Source: Haliclystus octoradiatus
Lineage: Eukaryota; Cnidaria; Staurozoa; Stauromedusae; Haliclystidae
Direction of reading: 5' to 3'
NCBI GenBank assembly: GCA_916610825.1
Contig: OU744449.1
Location: 5,583,243 to 5,647,242, forward strand
DNA length: 64,000 nt
Below are positions 25,401 to 33,638 of the stretch, in pieces. Each line of letters opens with the position of its first letter. Position 1 is the first letter of the stretch. Below the pieces are notes generated by a model. The model ran no database searches and was not told the DNA's origin. It was given only the letters and a program-made list of their open reading frames with translations. The position numbers and the translations under genes are program-made.

Positions 25401-27955
25401 TGTGTGCTTTCCCCTTACACGGTGACAAGGTCAACATGCTATATAGATTGGACAAAGGAAATCAATGAACATAAAAACAATGCCCTACCCCCGTGGAGTA
25501 ACTCCCATATGTCCCATATGTCGGCTATAGGAAGACATTCTGGAGTCTGGAAATATCTAGTTCCCTTTTTTGACATTCATGAGAACTTTGAAATTTGAAG
25601 AACTTGAAAAAAGAAATTTAAAATTTGAAGACCTTGTTTGTAGGCATTTTCAAGTTCTTGGAAATTTTTTGGGTAGCTTTAACATGGCATAAACAGGATT
25701 TTTTTTAAAACTTTTTGCGTATTTTTCTGACTTTTTACCAAAGTGACATCCCCCTGTCCATGCAAAACTGGTGTTAACACCCCCACGGGTTATACCTGTA
25801 GAATTATACTCTCATAGAAATATCATTCACACTTTGAAATTGCTTTGATGTGCTTACCTGGTGCTTTCGTGCCTGGAATTGCTGTAACATCATACAAATA
25901 CATTGCAGCACCATTTCCACTACAATCATACTTGCCATCATCATCGCATTGGCCAAGACCAGTTGGATCTTTGCCAACACAAATTCCAGTTTTATTCGTA
26001 TTTTTCACAAAGTTGTTTAAAGCAGCGATATCTTTACCGGCAGAACAGATTGCATACTTATAAATACCCATAAACGTGTAACCTTTTTGAGCAGCCAATG
26101 CAGAACAACGACATGCCAAGCTGGACAGATCAAAATATACTTTAATACATTACTATACGATTGTCAACATGACCTTCGTTTTCAAGAATAAATGTTCGAA
26201 TTGTATTTATACCTAACCAATTAACTGTACAAGCCTACACAGGAAACTTGATTAGTGCAATAGTATCTTGCTTGATTCAGTCTTTGATTACTTTTGTTCC
26301 AAGCACTTGTTTCAAGAGCTTTTTTTAAGAAATTAAATCATATATGTATACATGTATTGAAACAAGAATATTTTACTTCACATGTCTTGAATCAACAATA
26401 TATTACTTCAAGTGTCTTGAATAAGAATGTACTATACTATACCACCATCTTAAAAATGAAAAGTCATTTGGCCGGGGCTTAACATTGGCCTGGATACGAT
26501 TATAATTTGTGAATTACAGTCTGATAAACTGTAAATGATCAGCCTCTGACGCCTAGACATTTGAAAAGTAAACTCACCTAGTTAGAGACTCTCTAAACTT
26601 TCCCCAATCAACAGCATAGAGAGGATCGTAATGTTTGCTTGATGGATCGCGATCGTTGATGAGATCATCCATTTGTAATTGAGCAGTATCCGCGACATCA
26701 AAACAACCCATTTTGGAAAAGGTTCGTGTGCATGTTATAAACTTACAATCTGCAAATTTAAAGCAGTAAAATCAGTTAGAACGCATTGCATTATATTTTC
26801 TTTTGAATGAAGTTGAGTCAAATGGAAGATATCTTGCAAAAAACCACAGAAATTGTGGACATCGTTTCAGCGGAATCGTATACCGACCATCGTCAAATTG
26901 AGAAGAGAAGGTATTGACAATATTCTTGATCAAGAATTTGTAAAGAGCTTCTTTGTATGTCAATGATAACTTTATGAGAAATACCCTTAACTATAAATCT
27001 TCAAATCATTCCTGCAGTCAGTTCATTTTCTCAAAACCCAGAACAACAGTCCGAATGACAAGAGGGCTTACATAAGGAGAAACTTGAACTTAGAATTGTG
27101 AAAAATCGTATCTGCTTTTGCAAAAAATTAAATATTTCTATCATAAAAATCCCCTTTTTGCTCAAAACATCTTCTTTCATTTTGTCTGGGTAAAGATGTT
27201 TTTTGTGAAAATTGTTTAATGTATATATTTTTTTTCATGATCTGGAACTTCTTTATGGTCATGCATTTTGCTAAAATTCTATTTCAATAACCCAGTCGAA
27301 ACACTATTGAATCTCCCTCCTGGGAAACTATAGTAACTTATGTATGTGCCTTCAGATGTTGAGAATTTTATTAACTTGTATCATAGTGTTTACCAAACAC
27401 TTAAACGAAAATAAAATTCATCACCTGTTTATTAACTCAATATACACTCTGTATACACGCTACTGTATTATCAGAATAAACGAAGCCAACAATAAAATTT
27501 CACTGTTCAAGTTAAACATTTTAAATTTATACTTGATTTCAAGTTTGTAATAGTACCATTGGAGCTGTCAAGAATTGAACTACATGCCCATTTAAATAGA
27601 AAAATATATAATATTCTGTATATTACTTCTATAATATATGATAGAAGCAAGAAAGTATTTTTTTCTTGTTGTTAGCCGTGACGAGTACTGCTCAGTGAGC
27701 AAGGGACTGTCTTCGCTATATAGCTAGGTCCAGATGAATTGGTCAAAATGTAATGAGAAAAATTCATCACATAAAAAAAACGTCGGTGTCATCATTCTAG
27801 AGTGTACAAACTACAAACTACCGAAGTAGTGAGCAATGTAGATATAATACTTCTATAATCTATAATATGTATAAATATACGAGACTAGTTCACTTACCAA
27901 TATGATATTGAATAGCCACGAGACTAAACAATAGAGCATGGATAGCGATACGCAT
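7138..27955 (-). CDS. lectin gene A: secreted TSP1 + SUEL (rhamnose-binding) multidomain protein
   Basis: Twenty-one exons, read from 27955 down to TAA at 7138-7140, join in frame to 1747 residues (5244 bases). Order: signal peptide; a cysteine-bearing WSC-like module over two exons; five TSP1 repeats; thirteen SUEL lectin domains of about 98-101 residues, one exon each. SUEL domains carry the family signatures: YGR/FGR after the second cysteine, a GDPC-type loop, and a closing KYLEVxYxC. They bind L-rhamnose or galactose in characterised members. TSP1 exons are phase 1-1 and SUEL exons phase 2-2; the first SUEL exon (1-2) is the adaptor. No transmembrane segment or GPI signal is seen, so the protein is probably secreted and multivalent. 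Rhamnospondin of Hydractinia combines TSP1 and SUEL too, but as I recall with one SUEL domain. An adhesive, mucus or immune role is inference. Splice sites were placed by eye. Confidence 0.88.
7471..7895. repeat. 20-base minisatellite, about 21 copies
   Basis: Head-to-tail copies of a 20-base unit (ttatagttgatattatatca) fill 425 bases without gaps. Variants are nearly all one base (ttataG/ttataA, tattatatca/tatcatatca). It lies in the last intron of lectin gene A, starting 23 bases upstream of the final exon's acceptor side. Confidence 0.97.
7896..8809. other. rest of last intron of gene A
   Basis: AT-rich, no exon or named repeat seen. Confidence 0.5.
8810..9109 (-). CDS. gene A exon 20: SUEL lectin domain 12
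   Basis: FGRTS, GEPCKG loop, KYLEVKYEC end. Donor gtataa. Phase 2-2. Confidence 0.87.
9110..9940. other. intron of gene A
   Basis: A + strand open frame of 85 codons (9633-9890) lies here. It has no recognisable domain and I do not call it a gene. Confidence 0.45.
9941..10237 (-). CDS. gene A exon 19: SUEL lectin domain 11
   Basis: YGRTS, GDPCLG loop, KYLEVNYKC end. Phase 2-2. Confidence 0.88.
10238..10752. other. intron of gene A with a short hairpin
   Basis: A hairpin at about 10607-10650 (ccccctttgccaaggggg plus flanks) and repeated 'gatcat' near 10320-10480; otherwise nothing seen. Confidence 0.4.
10753..11046 (-). CDS. gene A exon 18: SUEL lectin domain 10
   Basis: YGRIT, GNPCAG loop, KYLEAKYYC end. 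Phase 2-2, donor gtgag. Confidence 0.87.
11492..11791 (-). CDS. gene A exon 17: SUEL lectin domain 9
   Basis: Codes ILYANYGRTSTNLCKRGNFH, a GNPCTG loop and KYIEVRYEC. It has no internal methionine, so a methionine-based ORF list misses it, but splice sites and phase (2-2) fit exactly. Confidence 0.85.
11792..12377. other. intron of gene A with a GC-rich ACGTC patch
   Basis: Positions 11940-12012 are GC richer than their surroundings and hold several gacgtc/gtcacttg repeats in both orientations. Confidence 0.45.
12378..12671 (-). CDS. gene A exon 16: SUEL lectin domain 8
   Basis: YGRLS, GDACPS loop (alanine for proline), KYLEVKHHC end. Phase 2-2. Confidence 0.88.
12925..13221 (-). CDS. gene A exon 15: SUEL lectin domain 7
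   Basis: YGRTT, GEPCHG loop, KYLKSEYKC end. Phase 2-2. A SINE copy sits in the intron just upstream (13253-13624). Confidence 0.87.
13253..13624 (-). mobile_element. tRNA-headed SINE, fullest copy
   Basis: On the - strand the head (13624 side) reads aggattagctcacatggcag, a box-A-like start of a tRNA, followed about 50 bases on by a box-B-like ttcaaatccc. A body and a shared 3' block (ggtgccttcggtagggcgac) follow. Similar copies lie at 24246-24560, 33906-34290, 42545-42724 and 62893-62975. It has no coding capacity and depends on a LINE not seen here. Confidence 0.75.
13625..14312. other. intron of gene A with foldback repeat
   Basis: Contains the inverted repeat at 14027-14132; the rest is AT-rich without other structure. 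Confidence 0.5.
14027..14132. repeat. short foldback element
   Basis: aacagttattgatgt on the left and its near complement at 14118-14131 on the right flank gaatatcggc and gccgatattc arms around a ggtcat core. It resembles the foldback at about 22040-22195 in plan. Confidence 0.6.
14313..14615 (-). CDS. gene A exon 14: SUEL lectin domain 6 (altered loop)
   Basis: YGRMQ and KYLEFKYKC are kept, but the GDPC loop reads GKPTVICPTNT: the aspartate-proline-cysteine triplet is replaced and the cysteine shifted. Sugar binding may be changed or lost. Phase 2-2. Confidence 0.87.
14616..15216. other. intron of gene A
   Basis: No exon or clear repeat seen. Confidence 0.4.
15217..15513 (-). CDS. gene A exon 13: SUEL lectin domain 5
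   Basis: YGRTV, GDPCPG loop, KYMIVQYRC end. Donor gtaaat. Phase 2-2. Confidence 0.87.
15514..16259. other. intron of gene A
   Basis: No exon or clear repeat seen. Confidence 0.4.
16260..16550 (-). CDS. gene A exon 12: SUEL lectin domain 4
   Basis: YGRIS, GDPCPA loop, KYLDFKYYC end. Phase 2-2. Confidence 0.88.
16551..17383. other. intron of gene A
   Basis: AT-rich; nothing recognisable. Confidence 0.4.
17384..17680 (-). CDS. gene A exon 11: SUEL lectin domain 3
   Basis: YGRTS, GDPCPG loop, KYMEVRHKC end. Phase 2-2, 297 bases. Confidence 0.88.
17681..18573. other. intron of gene A
   Basis: A small cluster of cttgctcaaaacaagaa-type words at 18145-18195, the same flavour as 52690-53005; otherwise nothing seen. 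Confidence 0.4.
18574..18876 (-). CDS. gene A exon 10: SUEL lectin domain 2
   Basis: YGRSS, GEPCYG loop, KYLEVTYKC end. Phase 2-2. Confidence 0.88.
19243..19534 (-). CDS. gene A exon 9: SUEL lectin domain 1 (adaptor exon)
   Basis: Phase 1 in, phase 2 out, joining the TSP1 run to the SUEL run. FGRKS in place of YGR, GDPCKG loop, KYLEVEFQC end. Confidence 0.87.
19535..20594. other. intron of gene A between TSP1 and SUEL runs
   Basis: Contains a GTTCATGAAC-type patch at about 19720-19800. No further exon found on either strand. Confidence 0.45.
20595..20765 (-). CDS. gene A exon 8: TSP1 repeat 5
   Basis: VDGKFSEWSKFSKCSKSCKG start; WxxF. Closest in sequence to repeat 4 (both have TRKCDNPxPxNGGK), so these two probably arose by the latest duplication of this run. 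Confidence 0.86.
21192..21362 (-). CDS. gene A exon 7: TSP1 repeat 4
   Basis: VDGGFGQWTFFGVCSKSCNS start; WxxF in place of WxxW. Ends CNTHACPG. Phase 1-1, same length (171) as exons 5 and 8. Confidence 0.86.
21363..22861. other. intron of gene A with a foldback element
   Basis: Holds the inverted repeat 22076-22190; no exon seen. Confidence 0.5.
22076..22190. repeat. foldback (MITE-like) element
   Basis: aacaattagacaatgagccc at the left and its complement (gggcgagttgtctaattgtt) at the right, with inner arms around ccgaggtcctccgaggtgac. Near-perfect terminal arms of about 20 bases. Outside it, 21890-22075 contains related words. Confidence 0.75.
22862..23044 (-). CDS. gene A exon 6: TSP1 repeat 3
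   Basis: VNPIDGGFTEWTKFTQCSTT start; the second tryptophan is replaced by phenylalanine. Donor is the weaker gtttgt. Phase 1-1. Confidence 0.86.
23257..23427 (-). CDS. gene A exon 5: TSP1 repeat 2
   Basis: VDGAFGPWDAWTVCSESCND start; WxxW kept, CSxSC present without the following glycine. Ends CNLGPCPG. Phase 1-1. Confidence 0.88.
23428..25020. other. intron of gene A holding a SINE
   Basis: Contains a SINE copy at 24246-24560. No additional TSP1 exon found although the intron is long. Confidence 0.5.
24246..24560 (+). mobile_element. tRNA-headed SINE copy
   Basis: ggaggattaactcagatgg head, box-B-like gttcaaatccc, and the shared 'tttatctaaaacatcaaatga' segment. The 3' block is diverged. 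Confidence 0.65.
25021..25200 (-). CDS. gene A exon 4: TSP1 repeat 1
   Basis: Starts VDGGYTKWDEWETCSVTCGK. It has the WxxW C-mannosylation motif and the CSxTCG O-fucosylation motif, the only repeat of the five with both. Six cysteines; phase 1-1. Confidence 0.88.
25858..26120 (-). CDS. gene A exon 3: WSC-like N-terminal module, second half
   Basis: Phase 2 in, phase 1 out. Begins SLACRCSALAAQKGYTFMGI, matching the WSC-style pattern CxCxxxAxxxGYxxxGI, then ICSAGKDIAALNNF, paired cysteines and an alanine-glycine-rich end. Family assignment is by pattern only. Confidence 0.78.
26578..26749 (-). CDS. gene A exon 2: N-terminal module, first half
   Basis: Phase 1 in, phase 2 out, 172 bases. Starts DCKFITCTRTFSKMGCFDVA and ends YDPLYAVDWGKFRESLT. 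The MGCFDVA start and WGKF near the end recall the cysteine-rich module found ahead of TSP1 repeats in cnidarian secreted proteins. It has no methionine near its start, so simple ORF searches miss it. Confidence 0.72.
27898..27955 (-). CDS. gene A exon 1: signal peptide
   Basis: ATG at 27953-27955 opens MRIAIHALLFSLVAIQYHI, a typical signal peptide (short basic start, hydrophobic core). Donor gtaag follows in phase 1. No other exon of this gene lies upstream that I can see. Confidence 0.8.
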
Positions 27956-28485
27956 TCTGATAGTCCAATAAAACTCCTATTTAGAAAAAAAGAAAGAATT
28001 ATGTCAAGATTTTTGATCGGTTAAGGTGTAATTGTCGCCAACAATTTCATGCATTGATTCTGGTAGCTTATGTTTAAAAGGAATATTGATAAAAATGATT
28101 TTCAATCGGATATTTAATCTATATACTATAAAAAGTAACTCGCTATTGTCAGTAACTTTTCTTAAATCAGAACGAATGTAGGAATGACAGGACAGCTTAT
28201 CTGTAGAAATACAATGGGCTTATATAGTAAATTTGGCATGCTATACTCGAATTTAATGAGATTTCTTGACAATAAACTGGGTATATAGTCAACAAATTCA
28301 AATCCTCAAATGCAATAAGGTCAATTGAATATATTATAATGATGTCTATATCATTTAAAGCTTAACATCTGAAACATAACTTCTTCCTTACGGTTTTGAT
28401 ATTATTGCCATATACACATCCTGTATAGCAGCTACAATTTAATTGTTTCAATCAGATTGGGTTATAAAATACTAGAGAGTTTTAT

Positions 28486-28605
28486 TAAAGAAGAAACATT
28501 GACCAGCAGTGGCTACGAGCTCAACTTGAATTTAAGCTTAGCATAAATTCAACGATCAATGTCAGTCATGGCTTCTGTCTGGCTTCAATCTTAGACAAGT
28601 ATGAT
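28486..28605. repeat. fragment matching an intron of lectin gene B (35967-36085)
   Basis: Both stretches share long words such as tcaatgtcagtcatggcttctg / tcaacgtcagtcatggcttc in the same orientation and colinear over about 115 bases. It may be a dispersed repeat or debris of a duplicated lectin gene. Confidence 0.6.
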
Positions 28606-29694
28606 GAACAACTTTGCGGGACTTCTGCATATCTACAAAGTAATGTACCATGTTGGGTATACTGCCTTTGATTCCATTATTGGAATATACTACTTTGAAA
28701 AATTACATTACTGTAAAAGGTGATACATTCATTTATTACATAAGAAATGTTACAAATAGTATACAAACACTACCTATGATAATTGATAGTATCTGATAGC
28801 AAAAAATAATGATCGATGTCAGCATTGACAGAGGAAATTATGGTAAAAGGAATCAAAGACTAATACACATTCCTAATTGTACATGATACATTTATTTATA
28901 AATGAATGTGTAGTCTCTGACTCCTTTTATTATATGTTCATTGATGTATTATATATATATGTTATCGATTTACCTTGGGTTTTCCTATATATACGTTGCA
29001 GCTCCAATCAAGCAATGGTAATGTCCCAAAGATGGAACAAAAAAACACAAAATCAATCAATTTCAATCATGTATATATACTCAAATTAAAATTTTACCAG
29101 TTTGGCGTGAACTACGTCATAAAAACGAACCGAATAATGTAGGCGGCGCAAGTAACTCAATAAGATGTCTGTTTTTACCTGTTACCGACCAATACAAATA
29201 ACATACTTGCATAAGGGCACTTTCTGATTTAACTATAAATATTTGTTTATTTAACTGTGTATATTTTACTTTTGAAAATCAATTGATTTTTCTTGTAGAT
29301 TTTATTGTAATAATAAAAATCGAGTTATCTTTACATATATATATTTGTTGTACAGTCGGGTTCAAATAAGTCCTATGAATTTTTAATGAACCAATGAAAC
29401 AAACATCAAAGGTTAAGCTAATTATTTGAACATAAATTCTATCATTTTAATTAGAACCTATCCTAACGACTGCATAATTTAATTTTAAGCTTTAGTTGTG
29501 AATTATAGATAAGCAACTTTATATGACCTACTTTATATCATGTATCCTTATACTAATAAATTAAAAAAAAAATCATATAGTGAGTGTAAACCGATACACA
29601 TATATATATATTGTGCATATATAAAAGTGCTCAATGTTGGATAAAACAAAGCATTATAGAATAAGAACTATTATATATACACATAGTACACCTT

Positions 29695-29992
29695 TATTAC
29701 GATAGTGCCAGGTAGCTGGTAACTTCCACTGCGCTTCGATGGGATTGTTCCAATAGAACCTAAGTATGTGACCATAAAAATGTTTCAGATAAAGAAAAGA
29801 TACAATTAATATTTATTAAAAAAGACATATACCAATAAAAAATGATAGCAACAAAATTTAAGCATAAACAAAATTAAATGGGAATGATAATAATTTCTGA
29901 ACAAGCATAACCTAAAAAGTTTTAAAAAATGTACAGTCTAATATTGATTTATTTTCCCCGTATGCAAACAGTTATGAAGTTCCCTGGAGGGT
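29695..29992. mobile_element. MITE-like element, diverged copy
   Basis: Matches 59391-59717 in order: aacttccactgcgcttcgatggg near the start, a central 'cataacctaaaa' word, and ttccccgtat and gttatgaagttccc at the end. Probably non-autonomous. Confidence 0.6.
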
Positions 29993-30194
29993 GGTAGCGT
30001 AGTCTTTGCAGCCTGATGCGAGGCTTTTCATTGGTGATTGGTGTGATAACGTCTCAGGGATGTACACGCCTGTCTTGTACACCCAGGATTTGGCCCCCGC
30101 CGCTACAGCGTATTTTAATATTATTTTGTCCGCTATATAAAATCTTAAAACCTTGTAATGTAACGATATGTATATTGATATTCATATACATATT

Positions 30195-30440
30195 TTTCAA
30201 ACTCAATTTCCATAATTTGCAACTTGGGCATTGTAGTCGACCCGCTAATTTAACACATACTGTTTTGGTTTCGCTGTTCTTGTTACTTTTTAAGTTAAGG
30301 CCTAATATTCGAATGACCTTAATAAAACATTGAAAATTTACCAAAATATTTATATTTGAGTATTATCAGTAAGACCGCTTTATTGTTATCTGCTAATTTC
30401 GAATACCATATTCATCATGCAACATGAAATGTTTTGTTCT
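30195..30440 (-). pseudogene. decayed SUEL lectin exon plus flanking intron
   Basis: Aligns with 34905-35115: the first half of the seventh SUEL domain of gene B and about 100 bases of the intron next to it. On the - strand it still reads KTVCVKLAGRLQCP, against KIICDKLASRLNCP in gene B. It then shifts frame and loses the YGR region. No neighbouring SUEL exons survive. It is a relic of a further lectin copy or of a small dispersed duplication. Confidence 0.72.
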
Positions 30441-30929
30441 GTTTGTTTCTTTGTTTGATTTGTGTCCTACATATATTTAAAGATATCTAAACAGAAGAAT
30501 GTTTCAAGCCAGTTTAGGAAGTTCCTGTAAAAAAGTATCGAAACATTGATCCGCTCAGTCAGTAAAATATTTCACAAAGTATGCTCCTCAAAAGTGAGAA
30601 AATAATTTTTAAAAATAATAGCAAAAAAAAATTATGTGTGCACGTATAACATGGTGTAAAAGGCCTTAACAAGGACTTAATCGGCAATAGAACTATATGC
30701 AATAGAAGTTTCATGCTCATCACTGTTTATTGGGAATAACATTTGATCTCGTTGGACTTGAGGAATAGCATTTTATAACATATCTATGCTGCAATCCCTC
30801 TATGACACTGTAATCTTAGAATTAATAGAACAGAGAGAAACTTCGAATACTTTTTAAGTCAAGGCCTACATTCGAATGTCCATATCGAATATAAAATTCA
30901 AATTTATCGATAAGAAAAAAACACGTCCA

Positions 30930-32372
30930 TCTTATATTAGCTAACCTGCTTGCAGACTCACTGTCAAAATGTAAACTTGGTGAACGGTAGAGTCTGCTAA
31001 CTCGAGGAAAAAAACTTGCTTTTGCTGATTCAGCACGGGACGGGGCGTGGAAATTGGCTGCCTTGCTTTCGCTAAGAATGTTTGGCAATGAAAGTCAAGC
31101 CCAGAAAAAGACCAACGACTCCAATCATATTATAATTAATTTACTTGAAACTCATTTACGGTAAGTGTTTGCCAGTTTTGTAAATACTCGTTACTAAAGT
31201 AACGCGTTACTGTATACAGTAATACAGTATTTCACAATCAATTTTAGGGAAGATATCTAATTTCAATAAATCTGAATTAGACTTTAACATCAGCAATGAT
31301 CAAATGGTCTACTGCATTAATTCATATATATATTTGATATTTGAATAGGAAACCTCACTCATCTTGGATGGTTTTCATGCTTCACCGGAATCAAACTAGA
31401 GCCACTACGAATTTAAATTAGCCGCGTGATAGACTTATTTAGACAAATATAGAGTAATCATAATGAAAATAAGAAGACGACCAAACGCAGTGGCTCAACA
31501 ATGCTATATTTCTATAGCCAATAAATACTGCGGCTGAACTAAAGTGTTTGTGGTTTGTTGAATTAATTTTCCATGCCATGATGTTTTCGTGACGCATTTC
31601 TGCGCTTGTAGTACCTTTTGAATAAAAACGCTGTAAAAATTTCATACATTTGTGAGACTAATCAGAGATATAACTAAAAATAATTGATGGAATTACGACA
31701 GTTAATGGCTCCAGCATGTCTTGGAAATAATATTAATTCTCAATTCTTAGCATTGAAGTTTATCGCAAATGTTCAGAACGATTTCGAAAGGCATGAAGTT
31801 TGCTGGAAAATAAAGCCTTGGCCAAATGACTTTTTTATTTCACCAACATTCATAGGATTTAAGCCGACGGATTTTTGCGTTTTTTCGCCAACATCTTGAG
31901 GGTGGCCGAATGACTTTTTATTTTCGCCAACATTCATCGGATTTTGTTGAATTCATTTTTGTCAACAGTGGTTTGTATTTTGGGTCTTGGAAACTAGTCA
32001 ATCGAGCCCGCTAATCCTGAGTCAAGCTACATCATTGTTGACCGATCAGAAGATGGTTCATATTTTCAACAAAATCCGATGAATGTTGGTGAAGTAAAAA
32101 GTGATTTTGTTGAATTCATGAATGTTGGCGAAATAAAAAATCATTTGGCCGGGGCTTAACAAGGAAGGGGAGTTATTGCAATCTAGTCCACCAAGCCTCT
32201 CTTTAAAATACTCTTAGCTGATTCGTCGCCAGAAAATCTTGGCGTCGAATCACAGCCGTTGTAAGAAAATAGTTTTTACACCTTTCCACGCCCCGTGCTG
32301 AATCAGCAAAAGCAAGCTTTGGTCCTCCAAATAGCAGACTCTACTGTTTACCAAATTTCACTTTGCGGGCAG
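30930..32372. repeat. diverged inverted pair of about 100 bases
   Basis: 30955-31060 and 32283-32372 are reverse complements at roughly 75-80 percent by eye, sharing cttgcttttgctgattcagc and gtagagtctgcta. They could be terminal inverted repeats of an old DNA element; no transposase is readable between them. Confidence 0.5.
31812..32160. repeat. foldback element with internal copies of an 'accaacattcat' word
   Basis: ggccaaatgacttttttatt on the left pairs with aataaaaaatcatttggcc on the right. The word caacattcat...ggattt recurs inside in both orientations. The end word tcatttggccggggcttaac also occurs alone at 26463-26482. Confidence 0.65.
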
Positions 32373-33322
32373 ACTGTTATTTAGCCTATATGCTTTATCA
32401 CTATATCATGAGAAAAGAAATGTTTTCGTTCATAGAAAGCAACACAAACACACATATCTTTAAAGGTCAGTCAAATTGCCTAAATAAACCAAATAATGTG
32501 GGCGTCGACTCTCGCCCGATCTGCAAACACGGTGATTTTAATTAGGACAGGACGCGATATTAAAAAGTGGACCCGTCCCTTCACAGAAGCTCTGTTCAAA
32601 TTCTTTGCTTAGTATCAAATATAAGCCGATGTTCAACTAGATTTCCTGACTTGCAGTAATATTTTCAGAAATTAAGTCCTCAACTGAGATCAGAAAAGGG
32701 CATGTTCACATTCATTTTCCTGGTGAAAACAGCCATTCCTCTACTGAAGTAGAACAGTGGTACTTGCGCATTTGGTAGGGCGATACCGTCTGAATTCCGT
32801 TTTTAGTCCTCTTTCTTAAAATAAACAACCAGACACTAAATTTGACTTGTAAATCAAGCTTGGACTTCAATCCTACTATTATTTTTAAATTGTGTGCAAG
32901 AATTGTGAAACATCCAGGATGGAAAGTGACGGATGATGAGTTTTAATGCAAAATATAATATATGCACTATAATCCTTCAAAAAGCTCTGTAACACCCTAA
33001 AACCCCCTCAAAAAGCACTAACCAAGTAGCCAACCGCCAGGGTGGAAAAGCCTGATAGATAATCCGGTTTGTTGTTAAAGGATAAATGCAAAAAATTCTT
33101 TAGTCATGTCTTTATATACTGAAAGCATCAATTCTATATTCTATATATAGATGATCGCCATCTTGTTCACACGATGGTTTCAAAACGGAAACTAACCCTT
33201 ATTGAAAAAAGCTAGTTTAGCGCCATGCAAATGACTGAATTTTCTATTCATTTTTCAATGTTATAATTACGTAGTTTACCAATAAACATATGAGAAATAG
33301 TATTATTATTAATATTATTTTT

Positions 33323-33638
33323 CTAAATAACCGTAATAAAAGGAACCGGAATACATCTATATCTAATTTGTAAATATTTCGATATATTTGGACATGGATC
33401 TCCAAATACAATGTTTGATGGATTAAGCGTGCATGCGGTTTTTCCATCACATTCTTTCATGACTTTTTCTTTAGTTGCTACACTACGACATTGTTGTGAG
33501 TTGTAATTGTTTTTTCGACAATGTTTGGCAGACAGCCTGCCATAATTTCCATAAGTAATTTCAATTTTGTCATTTTGACGACAGCGGATTTCTCTAGGAA
33601 CTTCATTTTCACAGATAATAACGTGTTTCTCTTCGATA
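33323..33638 (-). CDS. gene B exon 10: SUEL domain 8 and stop
   Basis: YGRLS, GDPCPN loop, KYLQIRYRC, then a short tail IPVPFITVI and TAG. The first part has no methionine so it is easily missed. Gene C ends with the same RYRCIPVPF. Confidence 0.86.

Larger units (their letters stand above)
27956..33322. other. intergenic region between lectin genes A and B
   Basis: No intact gene. Holds the putative promoter of gene A, a fragment like a gene B intron (28486-28605), a MITE-like copy (29695-29992), a decayed SUEL exon (30195-30440), a diverged inverted pair (30930-31080 with 32275-32372), a foldback (31812-32160) and a SINE scrap (32690-32815). Confidence 0.6.
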
